Shown here one piece after another: positions 42,829-50,456 of a stretch of 64,000 nucleotides of DNA. The DNA is from Ligilactobacillus aviarius (lineage in GTDB: Bacteria; Bacillota; Bacilli; Lactobacillales; Lactobacillaceae): the NCBI RefSeq assembly GCF_001654615.1, contig NZ_LWUD01000002.1, positions 1 to 64,000 on the forward strand. The letters run 5' to 3'. A model generated the notes under the pieces. The model had not been told where the DNA came from and ran no database searches. It was given only the letters and a program-made list of their open reading frames with translations. The translations under genes were made by a program, and so were the position numbers. Each line of letters starts with the position of its first letter. Positions within the stretch are counted from its first letter, which is position 1.

Positions 42829-43899
42829 ATGAGTTTATGGCAACGCTTTTTGAATAATACGCGGTTACGGCGGTTTGTGATTCTGCTGTTTTTGATTGGA
42901 ATTTTATTTGCATTCCACAAGATGATCAGTATTATTCTGTTGACGTTTATTTTTTCATTTTTGATCATCCGGTTGATCAACTGGATTCAAAAGCGGGTCA
43001 AGATTCCGTCACCGGTGATCGTGGTCGGGGTGTATCTGTTGCTGATCCTGTTATTTGTGGCGGCAGTCACGACCTATGTTCCAAAGTTGATCGTTCAGTC
43101 GGAAAACATGATTCATTCAATTTTGCATTTTTACAAGCATTTACCGGAAGGGGCCGGTGAAATCGCAACGTACGTTTCAGCCTACATCAAGCACAGCGAC
43201 TTTAGCCAGCAGCTGAAAGGCGGAATGACGGTTATTTTTGGCTATATCAGCAAGGCCGGCTCAATGGGCTTTACGTTCGTGATGTCATTGCTATTGAGTT
43301 TCTTCTTTACGGTCGAAAAGGATACGACGTTTAAATTCTCACGCAGTTTCTTGGAAGGACCGTACTCATGGATTTTCAAAGACATTTATCACTTTGCGAA
43401 GATCTTTACCAACACATTTGGGGTCGTGTTAGAAGCGCAATTTTTAATTGCGATCGTGAACACGATTCTGACGTGCATTGGGCTGGCAATCATTGGCGTT
43501 CCGCAAATTGCCAGTTTAGCTGTGATGATTTTTGTGTTAAGCTTGATACCAGTTGCGGGGGTCATCGTTTCGACGATCCCAATGTCGTTTGTTGCGTATA
43601 CGGATGGCGGATTCCGCGATGTCGTTTACGTCCTGATCATGTTGTTGGTCATTCATGCGATCGAAGCCTACATTTTGAATCCGAAGTTCATGTCAAGCCG
43701 CACCGAACTGCCGATTTTTTACACCTTTGTTGTGTTATTTGTTTCAGAACGGCTTTTCGGAACATGGGGCTTGATCGTCGGAATTCCGATTTTCACTTTC
43801 TTATTGAATGTGTTGGAGATCGAACCGCATCCGGGCCGGCATCAGAAATTGCATCGGAAAGTGCAACAGCGGCGCAAGAAAGGTGAGAGCAATGAATAA
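42829..43899 (+). CDS. AI-2E-family transporter (PerM/YhhT-like)
   Basis: The 356-residue membrane protein has about eight helices with the family's pattern: an N-terminal pair (FVILLFLIGILFAFHKM, SIILLTFIFSFLIIRLI), a central soluble part (VPKLIVQSENMIHSIL) and the conserved tail segments FVLSLIPVAGVIVSTIPM and YILNPKFMSSRTELPIF. Some members export autoinducer-2, others act as Na+/H+ antiporters or have unknown cargo. The last eight bases overlap the start of the MalY-type gene, so the two are translationally coupled. Confidence 0.85.
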   Translation: MSLWQRFLNNTRLRRFVILLFLIGILFAFHKMISIILLTFIFSFLIIRLINWIQKRVKIPSPVIVVGVYLLLILLFVAAVTTYVPKLIVQSENMIHSILHFYKHLPEGAGEIATYVSAYIKHSDFSQQLKGGMTVIFGYISKAGSMGFTFVMSLLLSFFFTVEKDTTFKFSRSFLEGPYSWIFKDIYHFAKIFTNTFGVVLEAQFLIAIVNTILTCIGLAIIGVPQIASLAVMIFVLSLIPVAGVIVSTIPMSFVAYTDGGFRDVVYVLIMLLVIHAIEAYILNPKFMSSRTELPIFYTFVVLFVSERLFGTWGLIVGIPIFTFLLNVLEIEPHPGRHQKLHRKVQQRRKKGESNE

Positions 43900-45082
43900 G
43901 GAAGATTTTGTAAAACAATATGCGGTTGAACGCCAAAATACGAATTCGGTAAAGTGGGACGGCATGCAAGCCAAGTTCGGTGAAAATGACCTGTTGCCAA
44001 TGTGGGTTGCCGATATGGAATTTAAGACGCCGGAAGCAGTCCGGGAAGCGTTGCGTGCCCGGATCGATGAAGGCGCATTTGGCTATTCGTTTACGCCGGA
44101 TTCATACTATGATGCTTACTTTACATGGCAAAAGGAACGGTACGGAATTGAATTGCACAAGGAATGGGTGCGGTTTAATCCCAACGTGGTGCAATCATTA
44201 AGCAACCTGGTTCAGTTATTAACGAAGTCCGAGGATGCCGTGATGGTTTTGCAACCCGTTTATTTTCCGTTTATGGATGTGGTCGAAAAGAATGATCGCA
44301 AGTTAGTTGTTTCAAATTTGATCGATAATCACGGCCATTACGAACTTGATCTGGATGATATGCGGCAAAAAATGATCGATAATCAAGTCCGGCTGATGAT
44401 TTTCTGCAATCCGCATAATCCGGTCGGACGCGTATGGTCAGTCCAAGAGCTTGAAGATGTCCTGGAACTTTGCCGTCAGGAACAAGTATTAGTGATCTCA
44501 GATGAAATTCACCATGATTTAATAATCGATGGCAGTCAATTTACATCAATGTTGAACATTAAGGACGGTTTTTACCGCGATAACTTGGTTGTTGTTGATT
44601 CACCGTCGAAGACCTTTAACTTGGCATCATTGTGGAACAGCCATGTAATTATTCCTAATCCGCAAATTATGATGCGCTATGACGCATATCAGGAACGGAT
44701 GAAGAATCCAGGCGGCAGTTTGTTAGGGCAGGTTGCGGGTGAAGCCGCATATCGGCATGGCACCGAATGGCTCGAAGGATTGCTTGAAACGATTGCGGAT
44801 AACTATCATTATGTGCGTGATGAGTTGAAGAAGGAGCTTCCAGAAGCCGTGATTTCGCCGCTTGAAGGAACGTATCTTGCGTGGATCGATCTTTCACAGC
44901 TTGTTGCCAATGAAGACCTGCAAACCGTCATTCAGGATAAAGCAAAGTTGGCCGTTGATTTTGGCGACTGGTTCGGTGAAGCGGGTAAGGGACACATCCG
45001 CTTTAACTTAGCGACGACGCCGGCCAATGTCCACCAGGCAACGAAGCAGTTAATTCAAGCCGTTCGGGCATATCAGGAATAA
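43892..45082 (+). CDS. MalY/PatB-type PLP enzyme (cystathionine beta-lyase)
   Basis: I start at ATG 43892 (396 residues, MNKEDFVKQYAVERQN), preceded by AAAGGTGAGAG and overlapping the upstream stop codon; the frame is open further upstream but inside the transporter gene. Fold type I aminotransferase features are LLPMWVADMEFKTPEAV, FCNPHNPVGRVW, VISDEIHHDLI and the PLP-binding Lys in DSPSKTFNLASLW (about residue 240). MalY/PatB members cleave cystathionine or other C-S bonds, releasing homocysteine, ammonia and pyruvate. In lactobacilli they also produce sulphur aroma compounds. Confidence 0.88.
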   Translation: MNKEDFVKQYAVERQNTNSVKWDGMQAKFGENDLLPMWVADMEFKTPEAVREALRARIDEGAFGYSFTPDSYYDAYFTWQKERYGIELHKEWVRFNPNVVQSLSNLVQLLTKSEDAVMVLQPVYFPFMDVVEKNDRKLVVSNLIDNHGHYELDLDDMRQKMIDNQVRLMIFCNPHNPVGRVWSVQELEDVLELCRQEQVLVISDEIHHDLIIDGSQFTSMLNIKDGFYRDNLVVVDSPSKTFNLASLWNSHVIIPNPQIMMRYDAYQERMKNPGGSLLGQVAGEAAYRHGTEWLEGLLETIADNYHYVRDELKKELPEAVISPLEGTYLAWIDLSQLVANEDLQTVIQDKAKLAVDFGDWFGEAGKGHIRFNLATTPANVHQATKQLIQAVRAYQE

Positions 45083-45111
45083 TTTGTTAAAGAGACTATT
45101 AATTTTTAATG

Positions 45112-45136
45112 ATTCAGTGTAAAATATTCAGTGTAA
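45112..45136 (+). repeat. Direct repeat in the gpmA promoter region
   Basis: ATTCAGTGTAA occurs at 45112-45122 and 45126-45136. Each copy leads into a -10-like hexamer (TAAAAT, TAATAT), so the duplication may give two start points or a binding site. Confidence 0.45.
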
Positions 45137-45165
45137 TATCTTAATTCAAGAAAGAGGTTACGAAT

Positions 45166-45852
45166 ATGTCAAAATTAGTATTCATCCGTCACGGACAAAG
45201 TGAATGGAACTTAAAGAACCTTTTCACTGGTTGGACAGACGTTAACTTAAGTGAAAATGGGGTTGCAGAAGCTAAGGAAGCTGGTCGCAAACTTAAAGAT
45301 GCCGGCATCCAATTAGACCAAGCATACACATCAGTTTTAAAGCGTGCCATCATGACATTGCACTACGCTTTGGAAGAATCAGACCAATTATGGATTCCAG
45401 AAGTTAAGTCATGGCGCTTAAACGAACGTCACTATGGTGACTTGCAAGGCCAAAACAAGGCAGAAGCTGCTGAAAAATTTGGTGAAGAACAAGTTCACAT
45501 CTGGCGTCGTTCATATGACGTTTTACCTCCAATGTTAAGTGAAGATGATCCTCGCTCAGCTGCTCAAGATCGTCGTTACGCAAACTTGGATCCAAACGTT
45601 ATCCCTGGCGGTGAAAACTTGAAAGTTACACTTGAACGTGTAATGCCATTCTGGGAAGACCACATTGCTCCAGACTTGTTAGCTGGCAAGAACGTAATCG
45701 TTGCTGCTCACGGTAACTCATTACGTGCTTTGACAAAATATCTTGAAGGTATTTCAGATGATGACATCATCAACTTGGAAATCCCAACAGGTCAACCAAT
45801 CGTTTACGATTTAGACGAAAACTTGAAAGTTGTTGACAAGAAGCAACTTTAA
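45166..45852 (+). CDS. gpmA: 2,3-bisphosphoglycerate-dependent phosphoglycerate mutase
   Basis: This 228-residue glycolytic enzyme interconverts 3- and 2-phosphoglycerate. The phosphohistidine is in [11 protein letters not shown] (His9), with the further motifs [25 protein letters not shown] and the second His in [11 protein letters not shown] (about residue 182). Codon use is highly biased, in keeping with high expression. ATG follows AAAGAGG. Confidence 0.96.
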   Translation: MSKLVFIRHGQSEWNLKNLFTGWTDVNLSENGVAEAKEAGRKLKDAGIQLDQAYTSVLKRAIMTLHYALEESDQLWIPEVKSWRLNERHYGDLQGQNKAEAAEKFGEEQVHIWRRSYDVLPPMLSEDDPRSAAQDRRYANLDPNVIPGGENLKVTLERVMPFWEDHIAPDLLAGKNVIVAAHGNSLRALTKYLEGISDDDIINLEIPTGQPIVYDLDENLKVVDKKQL

Positions 45853-45871
45853 TTTGAAGTTGATTGAAATG

Positions 45872-45899
45872 AAAAGATGCGCTGCGGCGTATCTTTTTT
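45872..45899 (+). terminator. Terminator of gpmA
   Basis: AAAAGATGCGC (45872-45882) pairs with GCGTATCTTTT (one G-T pair) and runs into TTTTTT. Confidence 0.9.
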
Positions 45900-45927
45900 A
45901 TTTACCTTAATTAAGGCGGAGGAAGAA

Positions 45928-46551
45928 ATGATCGATATTCGGAAACTTTATCAAACAATGGTTGCCCATTGCGGGGAACAGAACTGGCCGGCCGAATCCA
46001 AGCCAGAAATCGTTCTCGGGGCGATTCTCGTTCAAAATACAAGCTGGGAAAGTGCGCAAAAGTCACTTGATCAGTTAAAGGAAGCCACGGCATTTGATCC
46101 GCAGCGCATTTTACATCTCGATGAACAAGCGTTGCAAACACTGATTCGCCCCAGCGGCTTTTACCGGAATAAATCTAAAGCGATTCGGGCAGTCTTTGCA
46201 TGGCTGGATGATTTTAATTTTGACTATGCGGCAATTCGGCAGCACTTTGGCGCGAATTTACGGCGCGAACTTTTAAAGCTGCGCGGCGTTGGGAACGAAA
46301 CGGCGGATGTTTTGCTGATCTATGTATTCGATGTTCCGGCATTTGTAGCTGATAACTACGCGCAAAAACTGTTTGCGCATTTAGGGGTTCCAAGCAAAAA
46401 CTATCAAGACCTTGCCCGGCAAATCACGCTCCCAGCTGATTTTACATTTCACGAAGCCCAGGTCTTTCATGGCCTGATCGATGAATTCGGGAAGAAATAT
46501 TTTCGCGGCCAGGATACATTTGATGAAAGCTTTTTATCCGCCTTCAATTAA
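45928..46551 (+). CDS. HhH-GPD base-excision DNA glycosylase (3-methyladenine glycosylase III-like)
   Basis: I start at ATG 45928 (207 residues) behind GCGGAGGAAG; the open frame from 45877 begins inside the gpmA terminator. The protein has the EndoIII fold: helix-hairpin-helix LLKLRGVGNETADVLLIYV (about residue 118) and the catalytic Asp in PAFVADNYAQKLF (about 141). The Lys that gives EndoIII its lyase activity is Glu here (GNETAD), and the four iron-sulphur cysteines are absent, so it should be a monofunctional glycosylase, closest in pattern to MagIII-type enzymes that remove alkylated bases. Confidence 0.82.
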   Translation: MIDIRKLYQTMVAHCGEQNWPAESKPEIVLGAILVQNTSWESAQKSLDQLKEATAFDPQRILHLDEQALQTLIRPSGFYRNKSKAIRAVFAWLDDFNFDYAAIRQHFGANLRRELLKLRGVGNETADVLLIYVFDVPAFVADNYAQKLFAHLGVPSKNYQDLARQITLPADFTFHEAQVFHGLIDEFGKKYFRGQDTFDESFLSAFN

Positions 46552-46608
46552 GGAATTTGATGATAAGCGTGCTAGAATGAAGGTATCAAAGTGAGAGGAA
46601 AATGAAGG

Positions 46609-47136
46609 ATGATTAATTCAGAACGAAAATTTGACTGGTTCAGTTTGGTAATCGGAATTTTATGGGTGATTTTAGGCGCAGCCGCCATTAATTCGCCCAG
46701 CACCGCCATCAGCGTGATTGCCGTCTTTGTCGGAATTGGGGCCCTGGCAAAGGGAATTTACACGTTATGGCTTCGGCGGGCGATTCAAATGCTGACGGGC
46801 AGCAACAGCAAGATGACGTTGCTGATCATTTCATCCGTGGTTGATATTATTTTAGGAATCATTTTCCTGTTCCGAATTCATTTTGGATTTGGGATTATTG
46901 CTTACCTGTTTGCATTTTGGTTTATCTTCGATTCGATCTTGCAACTGGTGATCGACCACTTCTTTAAGGCAATGAACCGGTCGTACTTTGATATTTTGAT
47001 CGTGTTAAACATCATTACGTTGATTTTAGGCGTAGTGTTGCTGTTTAACCCGATGTTATCGATTTATACCTTGATCGGTGTAGTTGCATTCTATTTGTTC
47101 TTGATTGGAATTACAAAGATTATTCAGGCGTTTTAA
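46609..47136 (+). CDS. HdeD/DUF308 family membrane protein
   Basis: The 175-residue protein has six hydrophobic helices in two similar halves (WFSLVIGILWVILGAAAI and FDILIVLNIITLILGVVLL), the short-repeat pattern of DUF308. Escherichia HdeD of this family takes part in acid resistance at high cell density; the Gram-positive members are uncharacterised. ATG 46609 follows GTGAGAGGAAAATGAAGG. A terminator follows at once. Confidence 0.8.
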   Translation: MINSERKFDWFSLVIGILWVILGAAAINSPSTAISVIAVFVGIGALAKGIYTLWLRRAIQMLTGSNSKMTLLIISSVVDIILGIIFLFRIHFGFGIIAYLFAFWFIFDSILQLVIDHFFKAMNRSYFDILIVLNIITLILGVVLLFNPMLSIYTLIGVVAFYLFLIGITKIIQAF

Positions 47137-47139
47137 GGA

Positions 47140-47174
47140 AAGAAGCTGTGGCTTTTCAGTCACAGCTTCTTTTA
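47140..47174. terminator. Bidirectional terminator
   Basis: AGAAGCTGTG and CACAGCTTCT pair across a 10-nt loop, with flanking A and T runs, between converging genes. Confidence 0.9.
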
Positions 47175-47744
47175 CTTTAATGCTTTATCAGGAATCACCC
47201 AAATCACAACTGCCAACAAACTGATGGCAATCGTTGAAATGGGAACCACGTAACCGCAGCAGATCGCTAAAATGTTGATTAACAAGTTAAGGTGGAGTTT
47301 AAAATGATAAACCTTAAAGCGCGGCAGGGTATTTAAATGCGGATTAAAGTGAATCAGCGTCCGCATTAGAAGGTAGTACGATAAGTCAATGCACAGCATA
47401 ATGGCAGCGTAAAACATTTCCGGGTCGCGCTGGTTGATATTGCGTGCAAGCCAAGATGAAGCAAATGGCAGGAAAGTGATAAAAAGCAGGAAGATGCTAT
47501 TGGCCCATGAAACTTGCGGCGTGATTTTGAGATGCTTAAGGCCGGAAAATAATCTGCCATGGTTGACCCAGTACATTGAAATCAATAAAAAACTGTAAAT
47601 GTATGTCAAAAAATGATCATTGGCCCGCAGGATGTCACTGAAAAAATGACCTGTCGGGGCGTGAATATCAAGAACCATCAGGGTGATTACGATGGCAATC
47701 ACCGCGTTGGTATAATCTTCAAGCCGTTCAACTTTATTCATCAT
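47172..47744 (-). CDS. TMEM175/DUF1211-family membrane protein
   Basis: The 190-residue protein has about six helices. The N-terminal RLEDYTNAVIAIVITLMVLDI matches the family's RxxxFSDAVxAIxxTLLVL signature, with the usual FSDA changed to YTNA. Bacterial TMEM175 proteins form potassium-leak channels as tetramers. Since the signature is altered, channel function here is an inference. It is monocistronic. Confidence 0.75.
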   Translation of the reverse strand: MMNKVERLEDYTNAVIAIVITLMVLDIHAPTGHFFSDILRANDHFLTYIYSFLLISMYWVNHGRLFSGLKHLKITPQVSWANSIFLLFITFLPFASSWLARNINQRDPEMFYAAIMLCIDLSYYLLMRTLIHFNPHLNTLPRFKVYHFKLHLNLLINILAICCGYVVPISTIAISLLAVVIWVIPDKALK

Positions 47745-48212
47745 TCCACCTCCGATTTGCTTTTAATTATAGTTCCATTTGATGGTTATCAGGGTAGAAA
47801 AGCCCGTCAAGGATCATGACTAAATTAAAAAATGATGAGAATTAAAAACTTAAACATTTTTTTGAAAGCAACATTTAATCTAAAAATGTTGATGCAAAAT
47901 TCTGGATTAAAGAAAATAAATGACTAGGTATGATTATATTTCAGTTTGTGATAACAATATATTTGTATTTTTCTTTTTGTAGATTGAATAATGTTTGTAT
48001 TTAGTCCTATATTATCAAATTAATATAAATTTATTACGTAGAATATCAGAACTTCATAGCAATATTAAGACTTAAATCAACATATGAAATTATGTGATGA
48101 TTTAAAAATAAAAATTTTAAAATATGTATATGAATAAAGGTTGATTTTTTTCAGGTGGGGGGGGGGGTAAAATCGTTCCCTGAGGACTAATTAAGAAAAA
48201 GGTGAAGTACAA
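47745..48212. other. AT-rich intergenic gap of 468 bp with a G11 tract
   Basis: No coding frame is supported here. The left end holds the start region of the TMEM175 gene; the middle (about 47850-48150) is extremely AT-rich. The right end carries the candidate promoter with the 11-G tract and the ribosome binding site of the FPQTG protein gene. Confidence 0.6.
48141..48173 (+). promoter_or_regulatory. Candidate phase-variable promoter with G11 tract in its spacer
   Basis: TTGATT (48141-48146) could be a -35 box and TAAAAT (48168-48173) a -10 box. The 21-bp spacer includes eleven consecutive G (48157-48167). Loss of four G would restore the optimal 17-bp spacing. The arrangement resembles homopolymer-spaced promoters of known phase-variable surface genes. 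The ATG of the wall protein is 45 bp after the tract. Confidence 0.6.
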
Positions 48213-49217
48213 ATGAAGAAAATTACTAAATTAGTTGCTGTTAGTGCAGCAGCCATGACTTTTGGGATTACAGGTGTTTCAGCATTAAATAACACAAACG
48301 TTGTAAATGCGGATAATATTAATACTGATAATGCGACATTATCAAGTAAAATTCAAGAAGTTAAAAATTCGACAAATGAAGATGGTAAAGGATATACCGA
48401 GTTTTGGTTGGAAACTCAAGATATTAATTCAGTTGCAAACGAAGTTGAAAACAATGTAAACACTGAAACTGTAAAAGATCATTTGCAAAACAAAACGGCA
48501 GATCAATTATCAGGTGTTTACAATGAAAATAACAAAAACGGTGATTGGAATAATTATCGTGATGCATATAAACAGGATTCAATGACAATGACTGGTGAAA
48601 CAGCTAATGAATTCCAAGGATTGTATCAAGACGGTACGAAGGTTTTAGAAGAAATAGATAATTATATTGGCGGTAAACAACAAAGCAACCAACCTATTAC
48701 ACAAAACAATAATAATTCAAACACAAACAAGCAAAATACAAATAATGCTAACGCCCAAAACGCAAATAACAATGCAAATACACAAAGCAACTCATCAAAC
48801 AAAAAAGCTGATGTAACTGCCAATGCTAATAACAACAACGCTAAAAACGATAACGCTCAGGGTGCTGTTGCAAACAAACAAAACACAAACGCAAATGCTC
48901 AACAAAACACAGTTAAGAACAATGCTAATGTTGAAGGCACAAAGACTGTCGCTAACGAAAACGAATCAAACTCAGCAAAGAACCAAAACAATGATGCCAT
49001 TGCTGAAACGCAAAACGAGAACACAACAGCTGCTGGTGAAACAATCACAGTTGTTAAAGCTCAAGCTAAGTCAGCAAACAACACAGCAGCTCAAAAGAAC
49101 AACACTCCAGTCTTCCCACAAACTGGTGAACAAACATCAGAAATCTTAGCCGTTGCCGGTGGTTTAATCATCGCTGCAACTGCTGCTGGAATCGTTGTTT
49201 ACAAGAAACGCAACTAA
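48213..49217 (+). CDS. FPQTG-anchored surface protein with Asn/Gln/Ala-rich stalk
   Basis: The 334-residue protein opens with a signal peptide (MKKITKLVAVSAAAMTFGIT, cleavage near VVNADN). A head of about 120 residues follows (LSSKIQEVKNSTNEDGKGYT, ETVKDHLQNKTADQLSGVYN, ETANEFQGLYQDGTKVLEEI). A low-complexity Asn/Gln/Ala/Thr stalk spans about residues 160-290, then the sorting signal FPQTGE, a hydrophobic helix and YKKRN. Phe in place of Leu in the sorting motif is uncommon but would probably still be used by sortase A. The head is not a family I recognise. AAAAAGGTGAAG precedes the ATG. The promoter carries a G11 tract, so expression may switch. Confidence 0.8.
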   Translation: MKKITKLVAVSAAAMTFGITGVSALNNTNVVNADNINTDNATLSSKIQEVKNSTNEDGKGYTEFWLETQDINSVANEVENNVNTETVKDHLQNKTADQLSGVYNENNKNGDWNNYRDAYKQDSMTMTGETANEFQGLYQDGTKVLEEIDNYIGGKQQSNQPITQNNNNSNTNKQNTNNANAQNANNNANTQSNSSNKKADVTANANNNNAKNDNAQGAVANKQNTNANAQQNTVKNNANVEGTKTVANENESNSAKNQNNDAIAETQNENTTAAGETITVVKAQAKSANNTAAQKNNTPVFPQTGEQTSEILAVAGGLIIAATAAGIVVYKKRN

Positions 49218-49244
49218 TATCTAACAGTTAGTTATACCCATTTG

Positions 49245-49289
49245 AAGAAGGTCACCTGCCCTTTAGAGGTTTTCTGACCTTCTTTTTTT
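49245..49289 (+). terminator. Terminator of the FPQTG protein gene
   Basis: AAGAAGGTCA pairs with TGACCTTCTT across a 20-nt loop, followed by TTTTTTA. Confidence 0.8.
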
Positions 49290-49308
49290 ATTGAAAAGGA
49301 AGAAAAGG

Positions 49309-49818
49309 ATGATCATGATGGAGCAAAGTCCAAAGAAAAAGATGTCAACCAAGAAGAAAGTGTTAATTATTATTGCCGTAATCGTTGGAATTTTGGTAGT
49401 TTGTTGGGGCGGTTATGAAATCTATGCAAACAAGGTCCCAGAATATAACCAAAATACAACGGGCATAATCTATGGCAATGATAAGGAAGATACGTTGGAT
49501 GAACAACAATACAACGGCTTTAAGAAAATCGTTCAGGAAGCAATCCAACAAAAGTGTTCGGACGTTGATCCAAGTCAATACAAGGATGACGGCATTGCGG
49601 TTGCCAAGTCAGGTAACAACTCATATGAAATTGCCTGGGGATGTGAAAAACAAGGTCAAAGGTACACAACAATGGTGAAGGTTGACATGCAAAAGGGGAC
49701 CTTTATCGGCGGACCGAAGTTCAAGCTTGACTACTTCGTTTCAGACTTTAATAACGATGCAACGGCAAGCAACATTGAACAAGGAATTAGTGATTTAGGA
49801 AGTTTATTAGGTGATTAA
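49309..49818 (+). CDS. Small membrane-anchored protein, unknown function
   Basis: The protein is about 169 residues. ATG 49309 (8 nt after AAGGA) or ATG 49315/49318 are likelier starts than TTG 49291, which has no binding site. It has a Lys-rich N-terminus (SPKKKMSTKKK), one helix (VLIIIAVIVGILVVCWGGYEI) and an outside domain with NTTGIIYGNDKEDTLDEQQY, a Cys in QQKCSDVD and another in AWGCEKQG, which might pair. I do not recognise the family. Its last bases lead straight into the lipoprotein gene, which starts two bases after its stop codon, so the two are coupled. Confidence 0.7.
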   Translation: MIMMEQSPKKKMSTKKKVLIIIAVIVGILVVCWGGYEIYANKVPEYNQNTTGIIYGNDKEDTLDEQQYNGFKKIVQEAIQQKCSDVDPSQYKDDGIAVAKSGNNSYEIAWGCEKQGQRYTTMVKVDMQKGTFIGGPKFKLDYFVSDFNNDATASNIEQGISDLGSLLGD

Positions 49819-49819
49819 C

Positions 49820-50350
49820 ATGAAGAAATCAGTAATTTTGGTTAGTGCATTAACGGCGTTGACCCTTGCCGGCTGCGGCAATCAACATCAAGCGCCGAAA
49901 AAAGATTATGAACCGAAAAAAACGGCGGTCAAACCGCAAGCTCACAATTCAGCTAAGAGTGGTTCGTCTTCAATGGCAACTGCAAGTTCAGCTTCCAGCC
50001 AAGCTCAAGCAGAATCATCAATTGCTTCAGCAGCATCTTCAAGCTCAACGCAACAAGCGTGGACGTTGGATTCAGCCAAGAGCTATTATTTAGCAACCGT
50101 AATGGGGAATAACGGGAATCCGCTTAAGTTAGTCGGTGACTTCCCAACCGCAGCTCAAAACGGCCCAACCGTTTGGCAAAATATGGGAACATCGAGTAAC
50201 GGTCAAACCATGAATGTGGGAATCAGCGGAACGCAAATTTTCACGATCACGAATAATGGCGATGGGACGTCAACGATTCAACTTGGAACCGTTACAATGA
50301 AAGTTCGCAATTCCGACCACTGGATATTGGAAAATAACCAGCAAAAGTAA
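49820..50350 (+). CDS. Small lipoprotein, unknown function
   Basis: I start at ATG 49820 (176 residues); the open frame also allows GTG 49811, but AGGTGA just before 49820 fits better. The lipobox TLAGC (Cys19) is clear. A Ser/Ala/Gln-rich linker to about residue 80 leads to a small domain: WTLDSAKSYYLATVMGNNG, VWQNMGTSSNGQTMNVGIS and IQLGTVTMKVRNSDHWILEN. It should be anchored on the outer face of the membrane. The end differs from the lipoproteins at 15909 and 52903, so it is a separate family. It is coupled to the upstream gene. Confidence 0.75.
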   Translation: MKKSVILVSALTALTLAGCGNQHQAPKKDYEPKKTAVKPQAHNSAKSGSSSMATASSASSQAQAESSIASAASSSSTQQAWTLDSAKSYYLATVMGNNGNPLKLVGDFPTAAQNGPTVWQNMGTSSNGQTMNVGISGTQIFTITNNGDGTSTIQLGTVTMKVRNSDHWILENNQQK

Positions 50351-50381
50351 TTTGCAAATGTGAACTAAATATGAATTTTTT

Positions 50382-50413
50382 TTGATTTAATTTGGAATGA
50401 AGAGTACACTCTT
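50382..50413 (+). promoter_or_regulatory. Candidate promoter and operator of the TcaA-like operon
   Basis: TTGATT (50382-50387) and TACACT (50405-50410) are 17 bp apart. The inverted repeat AAGAGT-AC-ACTCTT (50400-50413) overlaps the -10 box and could be a repressor site. Confidence 0.45.
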
Positions 50414-50456
50414 AGGTGAATATATTTAGCAAAATTATTTTAGGGGGTTCTTTTTT

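Noticed and set aside
43368..43886. A 172-codon plus-strand frame inside the AI-2E-family gene
   Set aside because: It is out of frame with a well-supported membrane protein and reads as Cys/His/Arg-rich translation without family features.
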